DNA of 64,000 nucleotides from Aquimarina atlantica. Lineage in GTDB: Bacteria; Bacteroidota; Bacteroidia; Flavobacteriales; Flavobacteriaceae. Below are positions 16,876-26,275 of the stretch, one piece after another. The notes under the pieces were generated by a model. The model worked only from the letters and a program-made list of their open reading frames with translations. It was not told where the DNA came from and searched no databases. Position numbers and translations under genes: made by a program. Within the stretch, counting starts at the first letter, position 1, and every line of letters begins with the position of its first letter. The stretch lies in contig NZ_AQRA01000004.1 of NCBI RefSeq assembly GCF_000626715.1, positions 434,001-498,000 on the forward strand, written 5' to 3'.

Positions 16876-17328
16876 ATGAATTTCAGAAAAGCAACCCAAC
16901 AAGATGTTCCTTTCATCGTACAAATGATTGCTAATGATGATTTAGGGAAAACCAGGGAAAATTACCAAATTCCTCTCCCAAAAGAATATTTTAAAGCCTT
17001 TACAGCTATTAATGCAGATCCGAACCAGGAATTGATTGTAGTAGAAAATAATGATTTTGAAATTATTGGCACTTTACAATTATCTTTCATACAATACTTA
17101 ACATACCAGGGAGGAATTCGAGCTCAAATTGAAGCTGTACGAATTCGGGAAGATCAAAGAGGTAAAGGAATAGGACAAAAAATGTTTGAGTGGGCTATAG
17201 CGAGAGCAAAACAAAAAAGCGCGCATGTATTACAACTCACTACAGATAAAAAACGATCCGAATCCATACGGTTTTATGAGAAATTAGGATTTATAGCTTC
17301 TCATGAAGGTATGAAGCTTCATTTTTAA
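16876..17328 (+). CDS. GNAT-family N-acetyltransferase
   Basis: This 150-aa single GNAT domain has the acetyl-CoA binding motif A, AVRIREDQRGKGIGQKMFEWAI (residues about 85-106, with RGKGIG), and a C-terminal SIRFYEKLGF motif B. It lacks a signal peptide. ATG 16876 (MNFRKATQQD) gives the usual GNAT start; a TTG at 16801 would add 25 unrelated residues. The substrate is unknown. A bidirectional terminator follows at 17351-17378. Confidence 0.9.
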   Translation: MNFRKATQQDVPFIVQMIANDDLGKTRENYQIPLPKEYFKAFTAINADPNQELIVVENNDFEIIGTLQLSFIQYLTYQGGIRAQIEAVRIREDQRGKGIGQKMFEWAIARAKQKSAHVLQLTTDKKRSESIRFYEKLGFIASHEGMKLHF

Positions 17329-17350
17329 GCTTAACATCTATGGTTTATAA

Positions 17351-17378
17351 AAAAGGCTGCCTTTTCAGACAGCCTTTT
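17351..17378. terminator. Bidirectional rho-independent terminator
   Basis: AAAAGGCTG (17351-17359) pairs perfectly with CAGCCTTTT (17370-17378). The A- and T-rich ends serve both strands. It lies between the convergent acetyltransferase and collagenase genes. Confidence 0.8.
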
Positions 17379-17406
17379 ATAATAACAAACCTATTTATAC
17401 CTAAAA

Positions 17407-20400
17407 CTAATATTTAAGGACTTGTAAAGTTTTTGTTTTTGTATCTGTCATTATTTTCACAAAATAACTTCCAGACATTTTTATCTGTTCACCTAAGGTT
17501 ATTTGTCCAGGGTTTTTTCCATATTTTTTATGGATCAACAATTTTCCTTGTATATCATAAACCTTTACCACTAAATCTCTTTTATCTAATGTTGATGTAT
17601 TGATCACAAAATTCTCAGAAAATGGATTAGGAGAAATAGTAATGTTTTTGCCTAAGCTATACTCATTGCGATTTTTAACTCCCATTACTTTGGTAGTAAT
17701 CGTCTGATTTGGATTTGTTTGATATGCATAATCCAAAATAGTGTAAGATAAGCCATCATTAGCTACAGATATATGAAACCACCCGTAGTGTGTGTTACCA
17801 TTAACCTTAAAAGTAAATCCTACAAAGCCAGATTTTCCTTTCCAATCGGTATAGTCTGAAGAACTTATAATATAACTATTAGATTCTGCTCTAAAATTAC
17901 TAGCACTATCAATTCCTATCCCCTCTCCTATTAATGCTACATTTTTACTAGTACCTACGCAGACAAGGTCTTTATCATAAGTAACCAATCTCACAGAATT
18001 GCTAGTATACCAGGCACCATAGTCTTTATTATCTCCGGTTTCTATTCTAAAAAACTCCCAGGTATTTGATGAGGTAACGGTTATATCATTAATATCTACA
18101 TAAACCACTCCTGTATCTGTATTACAAGGAGCACAAGAACCACCGCAATCTATACCTGTTTCATTTCCATTCTGGATACCATCATTACAAGTAGGAGTAG
18201 AAACTGTTCCTATAGAGATGGTATAATCCTCAACTTCACCATAATCAAAAGAACCGCATGGTGATGGGATTGTATTGTATCTCATAGATACCCTCATTCT
18301 GGTGTTTCCATTTTTTGCACCATCAGGAATTGTAAAACTTCCACTTACAGAAGTATCTTTTGAAGCAGCTTTGCTCCACACTTGTTCATTAGGATCTTCA
18401 AAATCTCCATCCTGATTATAATCGACCCATACGCTATATGCTTCAGAATAAACTGTACTCGCCCATTTTGGTGTTATAGTGATGGTATGTGCAGTTCCTT
18501 TAGACAAGGCTGTAGATACAGAGGTAAAATCATTATACCCTCCACTTCCTACTGCAGATGTATTATCAATAGCACCTAATTGAACTCGGTTAATATATTC
18601 TGCAGATGGATCATTACCATTAGCCGCACAATACGTTAAGGTAGCACAAGGAGCACATGAACCCCCACAATCTATGCCAGTTTCATCACCATTTTGAATA
18701 CCGTCATTACAGCTTGGTGTCGTTTGACAAGGAGTACATGAACCACCGCAATCTACACCGGTTTCATCACCGTTTTGAATACCATCATTACATGTTGGCG
18801 TTGTGCTATTTCCAACATACACCGTATAATCTTCTACTTCACCCAAATACGTATCATTTCCGCAAGGATTTATTTTATCTTTGGATCCATATCCCATTCG
18901 TACTCTCATTCGTAATGGAGTCCCTGTTAAGGCAGAAGAAGGTACAGTTACCGTACCATTATAAGGGCCGGGACCGTAAAGAGAAAATACTTCTTCATCT
19001 GTATCTATAAAATCCCCATCCTGATTCCAATCGATCCAAGCCCCAATTGCATTGTATGACCAATGTTCATTTATAGTCTTTATTGTTAATGCAATTTGCT
19101 CCCCTTTTTGAACAACTGTAGATAAATTGGTGTGATCAGAATAGGGATTATGAGCCGTACTATTATTGATATCGCCAAAAATCACTTGGGTAATGTGTAA
19201 CTTACTATCTTCATTAGATGCGTCACAAAACGTTATAGGTGCTTTTTCAATATTTAATGTTATCGATTTAGAATCTGTTGCACCATCATTATCATATGCA
19301 GTAATCGTTAATTCATGTTGCCCAGGAGACAGAAAGTTTAATTTATTGATATGTGTCCATTGATAAGGGGCTACATAATCTGTAGAAATTAATTCTCCGT
19401 CTACTTTTAGTTCTGCTTTTTCAACTTTCTCGTCGTCTTTTATAACAGTTTCAACAGCTATATTTTCTTTTTGAACAAAATTCTGTCCGTTAGAAGGTTT
19501 TAACACTGTAATTACCGGTGGAGTATTAACCGGAGCCGGATCATTAGTAACAATTATGGAGTAATCTTCAATTTCTCCGATACTGTTTTGTGTTCCGCAA
19601 GGAGTTATATTATCTTCTGCTCCGTAACTCATTCGTACTCTCATTCGTGTTGTCCCTAATTTTGCACCAGATGGAGGCGTAATTTGTTTTGAATAGGGCC
19701 CAGCAGCATATTTATGAAAAACTTCTTCTCCAGCATCGATAAAATCTCCATCCTGGTTCCAATCAATCCACACTCCTAATGCATTATATGTCCAATGTTC
19801 ATTTTGTACAGTAATATCTAATGGAGTACTTTGATTGGTTCGTATTATTGCTGCCAGTGAAGTATAATCTACATAAGATGTTGTATATCCTGAAGCATTT
19901 TCAAAATCACCTAATCGAATTTTTGTAATATGAACATCGTCTCCTCCTTCTTTATTTGTAGCACTACAATATGTATTTGTACTAGACGGGTATACTTTAA
20001 TATAATTCTGAATCGTTTTTGTATCGCTACTTCCCCCTGTTCCTTGTGCCGTTAAGGTAACATTATATTCTCCTGGAGAGTTATATGTTATCTGTGGTGT
20101 TTGTTCATTAGTTGCACTAGAAGGAGCCCCAGATGGGAAAGACCAGTCAAGACCTGTAATATGACCTGTAGATTCGTTTACAAAATCTATTTTTCCTCCT
20201 GCAATAGTAGTTTTATTTGTAGCCGAAAACTCTGCTACTGGATTGTCACTAATATCGGCGTCCTTAAGTGGTCCCGTGATTATAAAATCGGCAGAACGGC
20301 TACCTGATGAGTTTAAATTTTTAAAATACCCAACAGTATACTTAAAGTTATTTACAAGTTCATTTTCTCTAAGTTTTAATATAGTATTATCAAGTTGCTG

Positions 20401-22491
20401 AGCAATATCTTTGGGTGCTGCTCCCGATCCTGTTCCTGTTATCTTACCTTCTATTTTAAAACGCCTATACGATTTTTCGGCATCTATCGCAACCGAAATG
20501 TTACTGGTATTGGGTAAGTTTCCTATTTCATTTTGAATTGCAGCAGGGCTTCCTATGCTAATTTGATTATCATCAAGCCAGTTTGTTGTAGGTTGCCATC
20601 CTATAACTTGTTCATTTTTTACTTGATTTAAGAAATTGTTATATGAAGTTTCCCCATTATTTCTAAGCTCACTTACAAAATTATCAAATCCAGAGATGTC
20701 ATTATTTCGGGTATACTCAAAAAAACGTTTTAAATAGTCAAAATTATTAAGATACCAATTATACCAGGCCGCGTTTCCGTAGGTGTAATGATAAAAATTG
20801 CCACTATCATAACTCGAATTAAAAACAGTATTAAGAGAAGGCCAACCCGATCCTCTATTGATAATCGCTCTTGTATTTTGTGCTAACATTTGTACTCCAT
20901 TAGTATCTGTAGATCCCGCAAAAAAATCGGCCATTCCTTCTTCATACCATACTAATCTACTATTGTTGTATATCTCTGATGATCCCCAGTTACCCGGTAC
21001 CAAATACCTACCTTGCAAATAATGACAATATTCATGTCTAAATAAAGATTCTAAAGATAAAGAGCTTTCTACCCCGACAGTTCGATCCCAGGTATAAAAA
21101 GTCGCAATCCCTTCTAAGTACATTCCTCCGTTATCGGTACGAATACCAAATAACAATGGTGCATAATCATCGTATTGCTGTTTAGAACCAAAAACGATCA
21201 TGTTAATGGTAGTATTGGTATCTCCTGCAACCGGTTCATCGGTTTGTACTAATCTAAAAAACTGACTTTGCACTTGTTTAGCTGCATGATACAGGTTTTG
21301 TATTTTTTCATCACTAAGAGGAGTACGAATGATCATTTTATCATCATCATAAGATACGGTCTTAGGAAACAAATATTCTTCTACTTCTTGTCGTATCGAT
21401 AATGGATGCTGACAAAGGTTATAAGCACTACAATCTCCATATTTGTTCAAGGCCATTTTTGCTTTTGCCCAACTAGGGGATAATTTTGGGAAATAATTGG
21501 TTATAGCTGCCAGGTGCCCTTGTATATCTCCAATAAGCTTATCTGATTCTGCTAATATGGCCAATGCCCCTGTTGCATTTTGCCATAAATATTGAAAATC
21601 TCCTCCTTTACTAATTAATGCACTATTTACCGCTGCCTTTCCTAACAAATCAAGAACTTGTTTGTCACTAACCAGTCCGTTTACAAAATCATCGGTTACT
21701 GTATTATAAAAAGCATTATAAACTGCGTTAGTTGCTTTTGTATATGCTTTTTGTATATCTGGGTCTGTAATGGATGTCCAGGTTTCATTGACTGCAAAAT
21801 CTCGTAGCACTCTCTCAAAAAGATTAATAGAAGCTGCTTTATGACGTGATTTTAAGTCTCCTGCTACTATAAGTAACTCTTCTAATACTTCCATAGCGTA
21901 TACATTATGATTAAGAAGTGACGAATTACTTCCTAAACCAGCAATTGCCTCATGTATTATATTATAAGTATCTGGGGTTAAATCAATTGATGTTTGATAA
22001 AAATCCAGATATATAGCAATATGCAGATAAATTGTTAGTCCATACATTCCTGTGTTGTTGGTACCGTTATAGGAAGATGCCAAACCTCTCACTTCATTGG
22101 CTACTGCTTTTACTTTATCGTTAGAAAAAATATAAGGTGAATAGGAACTATAATTAAATAAATCTCTATAACAATCATAATCATGAGTTTGTCGTATAGC
22201 ACTGACTAATGCCGAAGTAGATAAGCCATACCAATCTGCATTGGTACTATATTGGCAAGCAGCCTTTCTAGCGATTCCAAAAGTATTATCTTTGGCTTTA
22301 GCACTCGGAATAGGACCATCATTTTCATGAGAAACTCTCGAACAGTGATCAGATGAATGATCGGATGAATGGTGTGATGACTTGGGTATCGGTTTGTGAT
22401 GTTGAGCAAATGATAACTGGATTATCATTATAAGGCCAAAAAGCAGCCACATTGTTTTTTTCTCAAATAGAGAACATTGTAAAGATTTCAT
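17407..22491 (-). CDS. Large secreted collagenase (peptidase M9) with GEVED domains and T9SS tail
   Basis: This 1694-aa metalloprotease has a signal peptide ending QLSFAQ and a His/Ser-rich segment (31-50). An M9_N-like helical region (about 75-375) precedes the M9 catalytic domain with HEYCH zinc motif at 486-490 and probable third ligand Glu517 in EEGMADFF. Next come a collagenase C-terminal region, one PKD domain (about 755-835), three GEVED domains (NQDGDF, GEVEDY/GEIEDY), three Cys-rich repeats (CNDGIQNGDETG...DCGGSC) and a T9SS tail. It likely cleaves collagen outside the cell. The start could also be ATG 22452, which gives a more compact signal peptide. No LytTR-type site lies upstream. 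Confidence 0.9.
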   Translation of the reverse strand: MKSLQCSLFEKKTMWLLFGLIMIIQLSFAQHHKPIPKSSHHSSDHSSDHCSRVSHENDGPIPSAKAKDNTFGIARKAACQYSTNADWYGLSTSALVSAIRQTHDYDCYRDLFNYSSYSPYIFSNDKVKAVANEVRGLASSYNGTNNTGMYGLTIYLHIAIYLDFYQTSIDLTPDTYNIIHEAIAGLGSNSSLLNHNVYAMEVLEELLIVAGDLKSRHKAASINLFERVLRDFAVNETWTSITDPDIQKAYTKATNAVYNAFYNTVTDDFVNGLVSDKQVLDLLGKAAVNSALISKGGDFQYLWQNATGALAILAESDKLIGDIQGHLAAITNYFPKLSPSWAKAKMALNKYGDCSAYNLCQHPLSIRQEVEEYLFPKTVSYDDDKMIIRTPLSDEKIQNLYHAAKQVQSQFFRLVQTDEPVAGDTNTTINMIVFGSKQQYDDYAPLLFGIRTDNGGMYLEGIATFYTWDRTVGVESSLSLESLFRHEYCHYLQGRYLVPGNWGSSEIYNNSRLVWYEEGMADFFAGSTDTNGVQMLAQNTRAIINRGSGWPSLNTVFNSSYDSGNFYHYTYGNAAWYNWYLNNFDYLKRFFEYTRNNDISGFDNFVSELRNNGETSYNNFLNQVKNEQVIGWQPTTNWLDDNQISIGSPAAIQNEIGNLPNTSNISVAIDAEKSYRRFKIEGKITGTGSGAAPKDIAQQLDNTILKLRENELVNNFKYTVGYFKNLNSSGSRSADFIITGPLKDADISDNPVAEFSATNKTTIAGGKIDFVNESTGHITGLDWSFPSGAPSSATNEQTPQITYNSPGEYNVTLTAQGTGGSSDTKTIQNYIKVYPSSTNTYCSATNKEGGDDVHITKIRLGDFENASGYTTSYVDYTSLAAIIRTNQSTPLDITVQNEHWTYNALGVWIDWNQDGDFIDAGEEVFHKYAAGPYSKQITPPSGAKLGTTRMRVRMSYGAEDNITPCGTQNSIGEIEDYSIIVTNDPAPVNTPPVITVLKPSNGQNFVQKENIAVETVIKDDEKVEKAELKVDGELISTDYVAPYQWTHINKLNFLSPGQHELTITAYDNDGATDSKSITLNIEKAPITFCDASNEDSKLHITQVIFGDINNSTAHNPYSDHTNLSTVVQKGEQIALTIKTINEHWSYNAIGAWIDWNQDGDFIDTDEEVFSLYGPGPYNGTVTVPSSALTGTPLRMRVRMGYGSKDKINPCGNDTYLGEVEDYTVYVGNSTTPTCNDGIQNGDETGVDCGGSCTPCQTTPSCNDGIQNGDETGIDCGGSCAPCATLTYCAANGNDPSAEYINRVQLGAIDNTSAVGSGGYNDFTSVSTALSKGTAHTITITPKWASTVYSEAYSVWVDYNQDGDFEDPNEQVWSKAASKDTSVSGSFTIPDGAKNGNTRMRVSMRYNTIPSPCGSFDYGEVEDYTISIGTVSTPTCNDGIQNGNETGIDCGGSCAPCNTDTGVVYVDINDITVTSSNTWEFFRIETGDNKDYGAWYTSNSVRLVTYDKDLVCVGTSKNVALIGEGIGIDSASNFRAESNSYIISSSDYTDWKGKSGFVGFTFKVNGNTHYGWFHISVANDGLSYTILDYAYQTNPNQTITTKVMGVKNRNEYSLGKNITISPNPFSENFVINTSTLDKRDLVVKVYDIQGKLLIHKKYGKNPGQITLGEQIKMSGSYFVKIMTDTKTKTLQVLKY

Positions 22492-22788
22492 AAGATTTGT
22501 GTAAATAAAATATCCCTCGATCTTTTGTATAGGTTTATCGATCAGGATATAAGTTAAGTTTTAAATAAATAAGTATTTCTCAAGAGTAAAGGATATTCTT
22601 TATACTCGAAAATAAATGATAAGCCCTTTATGATATTGTCTATACATAATACAACACCATAAATCAGTAATCGTATAACATCTATATGAACGAATATATT
22701 ATTTACGGTCACCAGATGTTTCTTTGTCTTTTAATTGTATGTAAAAATCAAAGCAAGTGTCTTTTAAAAATAAACTGAATCCAAACAA

Positions 22789-22884
22789 TTATGCTGGGCC
22801 AGTATCTTCATAAATATGTTGAAGTGTAGAAATAATTTTGTTCTTGTGCTCAGGGAAAATTGAACGTAGCTGGCTGTTTTTCAT
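22789..22884 (-). CDS. Possible small peptide (31 aa)
   Basis: An ATG at 22884 opens a 31-codon frame, MKNSQLRSIFPEHKN... ending EDTGPA. The composition is protein-like and the codons are unbiased by repeats. It lies upstream of the collagenase in the same direction. Nothing else supports translation, and it matches no family I know. Confidence 0.25.
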   Translation of the reverse strand: MKNSQLRSIFPEHKNKIISTLQHIYEDTGPA

Positions 22885-23135
22885 TGTTTTAAAGTTTGTG
22901 TTTCTTAGTTGAGATAAAATTAGTTGATTTAAAAAATGATTATCAATAGTATATTATCCAAAGTTGATTTAATATTAACCTTAATTTGATCGTTTATCTT
23001 TTTTATTAGCATAAATAGTATTTCACAAATCAAACAAGCTTATAATCAGGGGGAGTTCGATCAAAGAAAAACATCTATTTTACAAGCTTAGAACAGCTTA
23101 TTTGTTTTTTAGAATAAAAGAACCATTCAAATTTG

Positions 23136-23143
23136 TATTTTTG
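23136..23143 (+). promoter_or_regulatory. Candidate -7 box of the CxGKC gene
   Basis: TATTTTTG is an exact match to the Bacteroidota -7 consensus TAnnTTTG, 21 bp before ATG 23165. No good -33 TTG lies at the expected distance. It supports ATG 23165 over the upstream TTG at 23102. Confidence 0.4.
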
Positions 23144-23164
23144 CACGAAATTTTATGCATACTG

Positions 23165-23551
23165 ATGAGAATTCTATTCTCCATATTATTATTTTTTTCT
23201 TTTGCCATACGCCCCGCTATGGAAATCAGTACTGTACTCTACTACCAGCTTAATATTGATAGTATTATAGAGAAATATTGTGTAAATAAAGAACGCCCTC
23301 GTCTTAATTGTAATGGTAAATGTTATTTAATGAGCCAAATGAAGGCGAAAACACAACCATCAAAAGAAAATTCTGATACTACTATTATAACAGAAGCTTT
23401 TATTCCGCTATTTTTTCAGGAAAACACAATACAAATAAAAAACACAAATCCGTTTGTTTTAGAACATACTCAGAATTGGAAATTAAAAAACAGCTATCTA
23501 AAAACGATTGCTAAAGATATTGACCACCCTCCCGAGTACATCTTTTCTTAA
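23165..23551 (+). CDS. Small CxGKC-motif membrane-associated protein
   Basis: This 128-aa protein has an N-terminal hydrophobic segment (MRILFSILLFFSFAIRP) and the motif YCVNKERPRLNCNGKCYL near residues 38-55. The motif has three cysteines, two of them in CNGKC. I recall similar small proteins beside TonB receptors in many Bacteroidota genomes; function is unknown and metal handling is a guess. It lies 339 bp upstream of a TonB receptor on the same strand. ATG 23165 is chosen because it starts the hydrophobic segment and follows a -7 box. Confidence 0.75.
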   Translation: MRILFSILLFFSFAIRPAMEISTVLYYQLNIDSIIEKYCVNKERPRLNCNGKCYLMSQMKAKTQPSKENSDTTIITEAFIPLFFQENTIQIKNTNPFVLEHTQNWKLKNSYLKTIAKDIDHPPEYIFS

Positions 23552-23890
23552 TTACACATCATATTTTGAATTTAATTTTTGAATAGATCATCAGTCAGTT
23601 TTTATTCAAACATTACTATTACAAAAAATTCAACATTTTTTAATATCAAAAAGACGATACTTTCTGGTATCAGTACTAAGATTTTTAGTTGAACAAACAC
23701 GTAGTAAAATTCAAAAATCATTAACCCATATACCTTGACAAAGAAAAAGTTAGGTTCTTTGTTTGGCTCTGTATAAAAAGGTTTTTGAGTTCATGCTATT
23801 TGTTTTCGGCTTACTACGCCTAAAAGCGTAGTGTTTTTTAATGGTACCCTATAATTAGGAAAGAATCGTCATTGCAACTCATTATATACA
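23552..23890. other. Leader region upstream of the TonB receptor
   Basis: This 339-bp gap contains a terminator-like hairpin at 23813-23839, only 51 bp before the receptor's start codon. No obvious Fur-type palindrome or riboswitch fold was found by eye. Confidence 0.5.
23813..23839 (+). terminator. Terminator or attenuator before the TonB receptor
   Basis: ACTACGC (23813-23819) and GCGTAGT (23826-23832) form a 7-bp stem with a 6-nt loop, followed by G and six Ts. It may terminate the CxGKC transcript, or attenuate readthrough into the receptor gene. Confidence 0.6.
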
Positions 23891-26221
23891 ATGAAAAACA
23901 TATTAGTTTATGCAGTTACCCTATGCTTAGGGGTATACGGCTATACACAACAATCATATAAAGGAAAAATAGTAGATCATACTAACAATCCATTATCAGG
24001 GGCAACTATTATTGAATCTAATAGTACTAATGGAGTAATGAGTGACTCTGAAGGAGTTTTTAAAATCACATTAGAAAACTCTACAGAAGTCACTATTAGT
24101 TTTCTGGGATATATCACCAAAAAAGTAAATTTAACAGATACTTTTACTACTATTAGATTAGCAGAAGATAATGTTGCCTTAGAAGAAGTTTTGGTAACCT
24201 CTGCAAGTAGAGAAATTCAAAAACGTTCTGAAGTACCGGGGTCTATTGCTTCAATACAAACGCAGGCAATTTCCGAAACCAAAGCTTTTGGTATTGACCA
24301 ATTGGTAAACCAGGTGCCCGGAGTATTTATGTCTACCTCACGATCAGCAAGTAATGAACAACATTTTATGGCTGTTCGTACTCCTATTTCTACAAAAGCA
24401 CTGTTCTTATATCTAGAAGATGGCATGCAAATTCGACCTACTTCGGTATTTAATCATAACGCATTATTAGAGATGAACAATACTTCTTTTGGTCGTGTTG
24501 AAGTATTAAAAGGCCCGGCTTCAAGTATCTATGGTAGCGAAGCTATAGGAGGTAGTTTTAATTTTATTACCAAAAACCCAACAGAAAAACTTACTGGTGG
24601 TATTGGTTTTCAAATTAATGACTTAGGCTTAACTCGATATGAGTTCGAAGTTTCAGATAAAACCAGTGAAAACTTCGGCTTCTATTTAGGTAGTCATCAT
24701 GTACAGCGAAAAGATGGCCCCATAGAACATAGTGATTATGAAAAGTTGGCTGTTACTTTTAAAACAGTGTATGACATTACCGAAACCGCAAGATGGACAA
24801 CTGTTTTTGATCTTGTAGATTATCGGTCAGACATGTCTGGTTCTTTAAGTGAAACCGATTACAATGAAGGAAATTATGAAAGTGATCAAACATTTACCGA
24901 AAGAGAAGCGATTACATTTAGAGCCAGAACTACACTAGACAAATTTTGGGACGATGCCAATAAAACTTCATTCAATTTTATGGTTAGAAATAATCGAATG
25001 GATCAAATTCCGTCCTATAGAATACGTCAATTTAGAAATCAGGGACAATTAACAGGATTAGGTTCGGGAGAAGTAAATTCTAATCGATTTAAAAGTTTTG
25101 TAGGATTAATTCAGCATAAGTTAGATTTCAACTTTGCCAATTCTTCATTAATCATTGGTGCTACAGCAGATTATTCACCACAAGATTATGTAGCAGAGAC
25201 CATACAAGTTGTTGTTGATCCCGAAACGGGAAGAAACCTGGAATACACTGTTAATTCCAGAGATTTTATCCTTAACTATAAAGCCAATATATTTAATTAT
25301 GCAGGTTTTTTTCAATATGAGATATCACCAGTAGAAGCCTTAAAAATTACCGCAGCACTGCGTTATGATGGTTTTGAATACGATTATGATAATCAAGTCG
25401 AAACTATAGGTGTAAATGATGCCGTAGATAATTTTAATAATCTAACTCCTAAATTAGGTGTCAATTATAATTTTAATACAAAAGCCGGGATGTATGCAAA
25501 CTATTCGCAAGGGTTTGCACCTCCCCAGGTTTCTACATTGTATCGTAATAGAAATGAACTACTAGGTATAAAACCAAGTCGTTATCATAATTACGAACTT
25601 GGAGGTTATTTCACTATTCCTTCAAAATTAAAATTAGATGCTGCTATTTATCTTCTTGAAGGACAAAACACCTTAATTACCTTAAGAGATCAGGATGATA
25701 ACTTTTTTAGTACCAATGCTGGTAAAACTCGATCATATGGTATTGAGTATGGTATAACCTGGATTCCTATAGAAGGATTATCGATAACTCATAATGGTAG
25801 TTATGCGCAGCATCGTTATGTAGAGTTTTTTGATAGAGGAATTGATTATTCTGATACCGACAGAGAAACTGCTCCCAATCTATTGGGGACTTCTTTAATT
25901 ACTTATCGTAAGAATTATGAAAACAATTTTGGATTCAGTATAACGGCAGAACACGAATTGGTAGGTAAATACAATACCAGTTTTGAAAATCAGATAGATA
26001 ATGAAGATGGCACTTTTGATACTGCAACCTATGATGGACATTCTGTTTTTAACCTTAGAGCTACCGTTCATTATAAAGGTTTTGAAGTATGGGGTCATGC
26101 ACTTAATGTTTTTGATGAGTTGTATGCCGCCAGAGCCTCATTTAATAGATTTAGAGGAGAAAATAGTTTTACGATAGGAAATCCAAGAGCTTTTCACCTT
26201 GGAGTAAAATATAATTTCTAA
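23891..26221 (+). CDS. TonB-dependent outer membrane receptor (iron/metal type)
   Basis: This 776-aa outer membrane receptor has a signal peptide (to about residue 19, ending YGYTQ). A carboxypeptidase-like beta-sandwich (about 22-105, KGKIVDHTNNPLSGATI) follows, then a plug domain (about 110-235, VEVLKGPASSIYGSEAIGG) and a 22-strand barrel ending in a terminal aromatic (VKYNF). It is shorter than SusC proteins, resembles siderophore/metal receptors, and has no SusD partner. It is followed by a PepSY-type protein, a pairing typical of ferric-siderophore uptake and reduction. The substrate cannot be named. Confidence 0.9.
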   Translation: MKNILVYAVTLCLGVYGYTQQSYKGKIVDHTNNPLSGATIIESNSTNGVMSDSEGVFKITLENSTEVTISFLGYITKKVNLTDTFTTIRLAEDNVALEEVLVTSASREIQKRSEVPGSIASIQTQAISETKAFGIDQLVNQVPGVFMSTSRSASNEQHFMAVRTPISTKALFLYLEDGMQIRPTSVFNHNALLEMNNTSFGRVEVLKGPASSIYGSEAIGGSFNFITKNPTEKLTGGIGFQINDLGLTRYEFEVSDKTSENFGFYLGSHHVQRKDGPIEHSDYEKLAVTFKTVYDITETARWTTVFDLVDYRSDMSGSLSETDYNEGNYESDQTFTEREAITFRARTTLDKFWDDANKTSFNFMVRNNRMDQIPSYRIRQFRNQGQLTGLGSGEVNSNRFKSFVGLIQHKLDFNFANSSLIIGATADYSPQDYVAETIQVVVDPETGRNLEYTVNSRDFILNYKANIFNYAGFFQYEISPVEALKITAALRYDGFEYDYDNQVETIGVNDAVDNFNNLTPKLGVNYNFNTKAGMYANYSQGFAPPQVSTLYRNRNELLGIKPSRYHNYELGGYFTIPSKLKLDAAIYLLEGQNTLITLRDQDDNFFSTNAGKTRSYGIEYGITWIPIEGLSITHNGSYAQHRYVEFFDRGIDYSDTDRETAPNLLGTSLITYRKNYENNFGFSITAEHELVGKYNTSFENQIDNEDGTFDTATYDGHSVFNLRATVHYKGFEVWGHALNVFDELYAARASFNRFRGENSFTIGNPRAFHLGVKYNF

Positions 26222-26226
26222 TAACC

Positions 26227-26260
26227 AATCCTCACAGGTTTTTAAAAACCTGTGAGGATT
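26227..26260. repeat. Perfect 34-bp palindrome between receptor and PepSY genes
   Basis: The 17-bp arm AATCCTCACAGGTTTTT is perfectly inverted with no loop, centred at 26243/26244. It fills most of the 54-bp gap. A T-tract lies inside the arms, so it could act as a weak terminator or an mRNA stabiliser that sets the receptor/reductase ratio. The sequence resembles dispersed palindromes I recall in other Flavobacteriia. Confidence 0.7.
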
Positions 26261-26275
26261 AAATTTAGTTAAGAA

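Larger units (their letters stand above)
22492..23164. other. Intergenic region between divergent collagenase and CxGKC genes
   Basis: This 673-bp AT-rich gap must hold the promoters of both flanking genes. A good -7 match lies at 23136-23143. A 31-codon minus-strand frame lies at 22789-22884. I see no RNA gene or clear repeat. Confidence 0.5.

Noticed and set aside
18382-20307. Several plus-strand frames of 65-117 codons opposite the collagenase
   Set aside because: Shadow frames of the repeated GEVED and Cys-rich coding regions, without signals or family resemblance.
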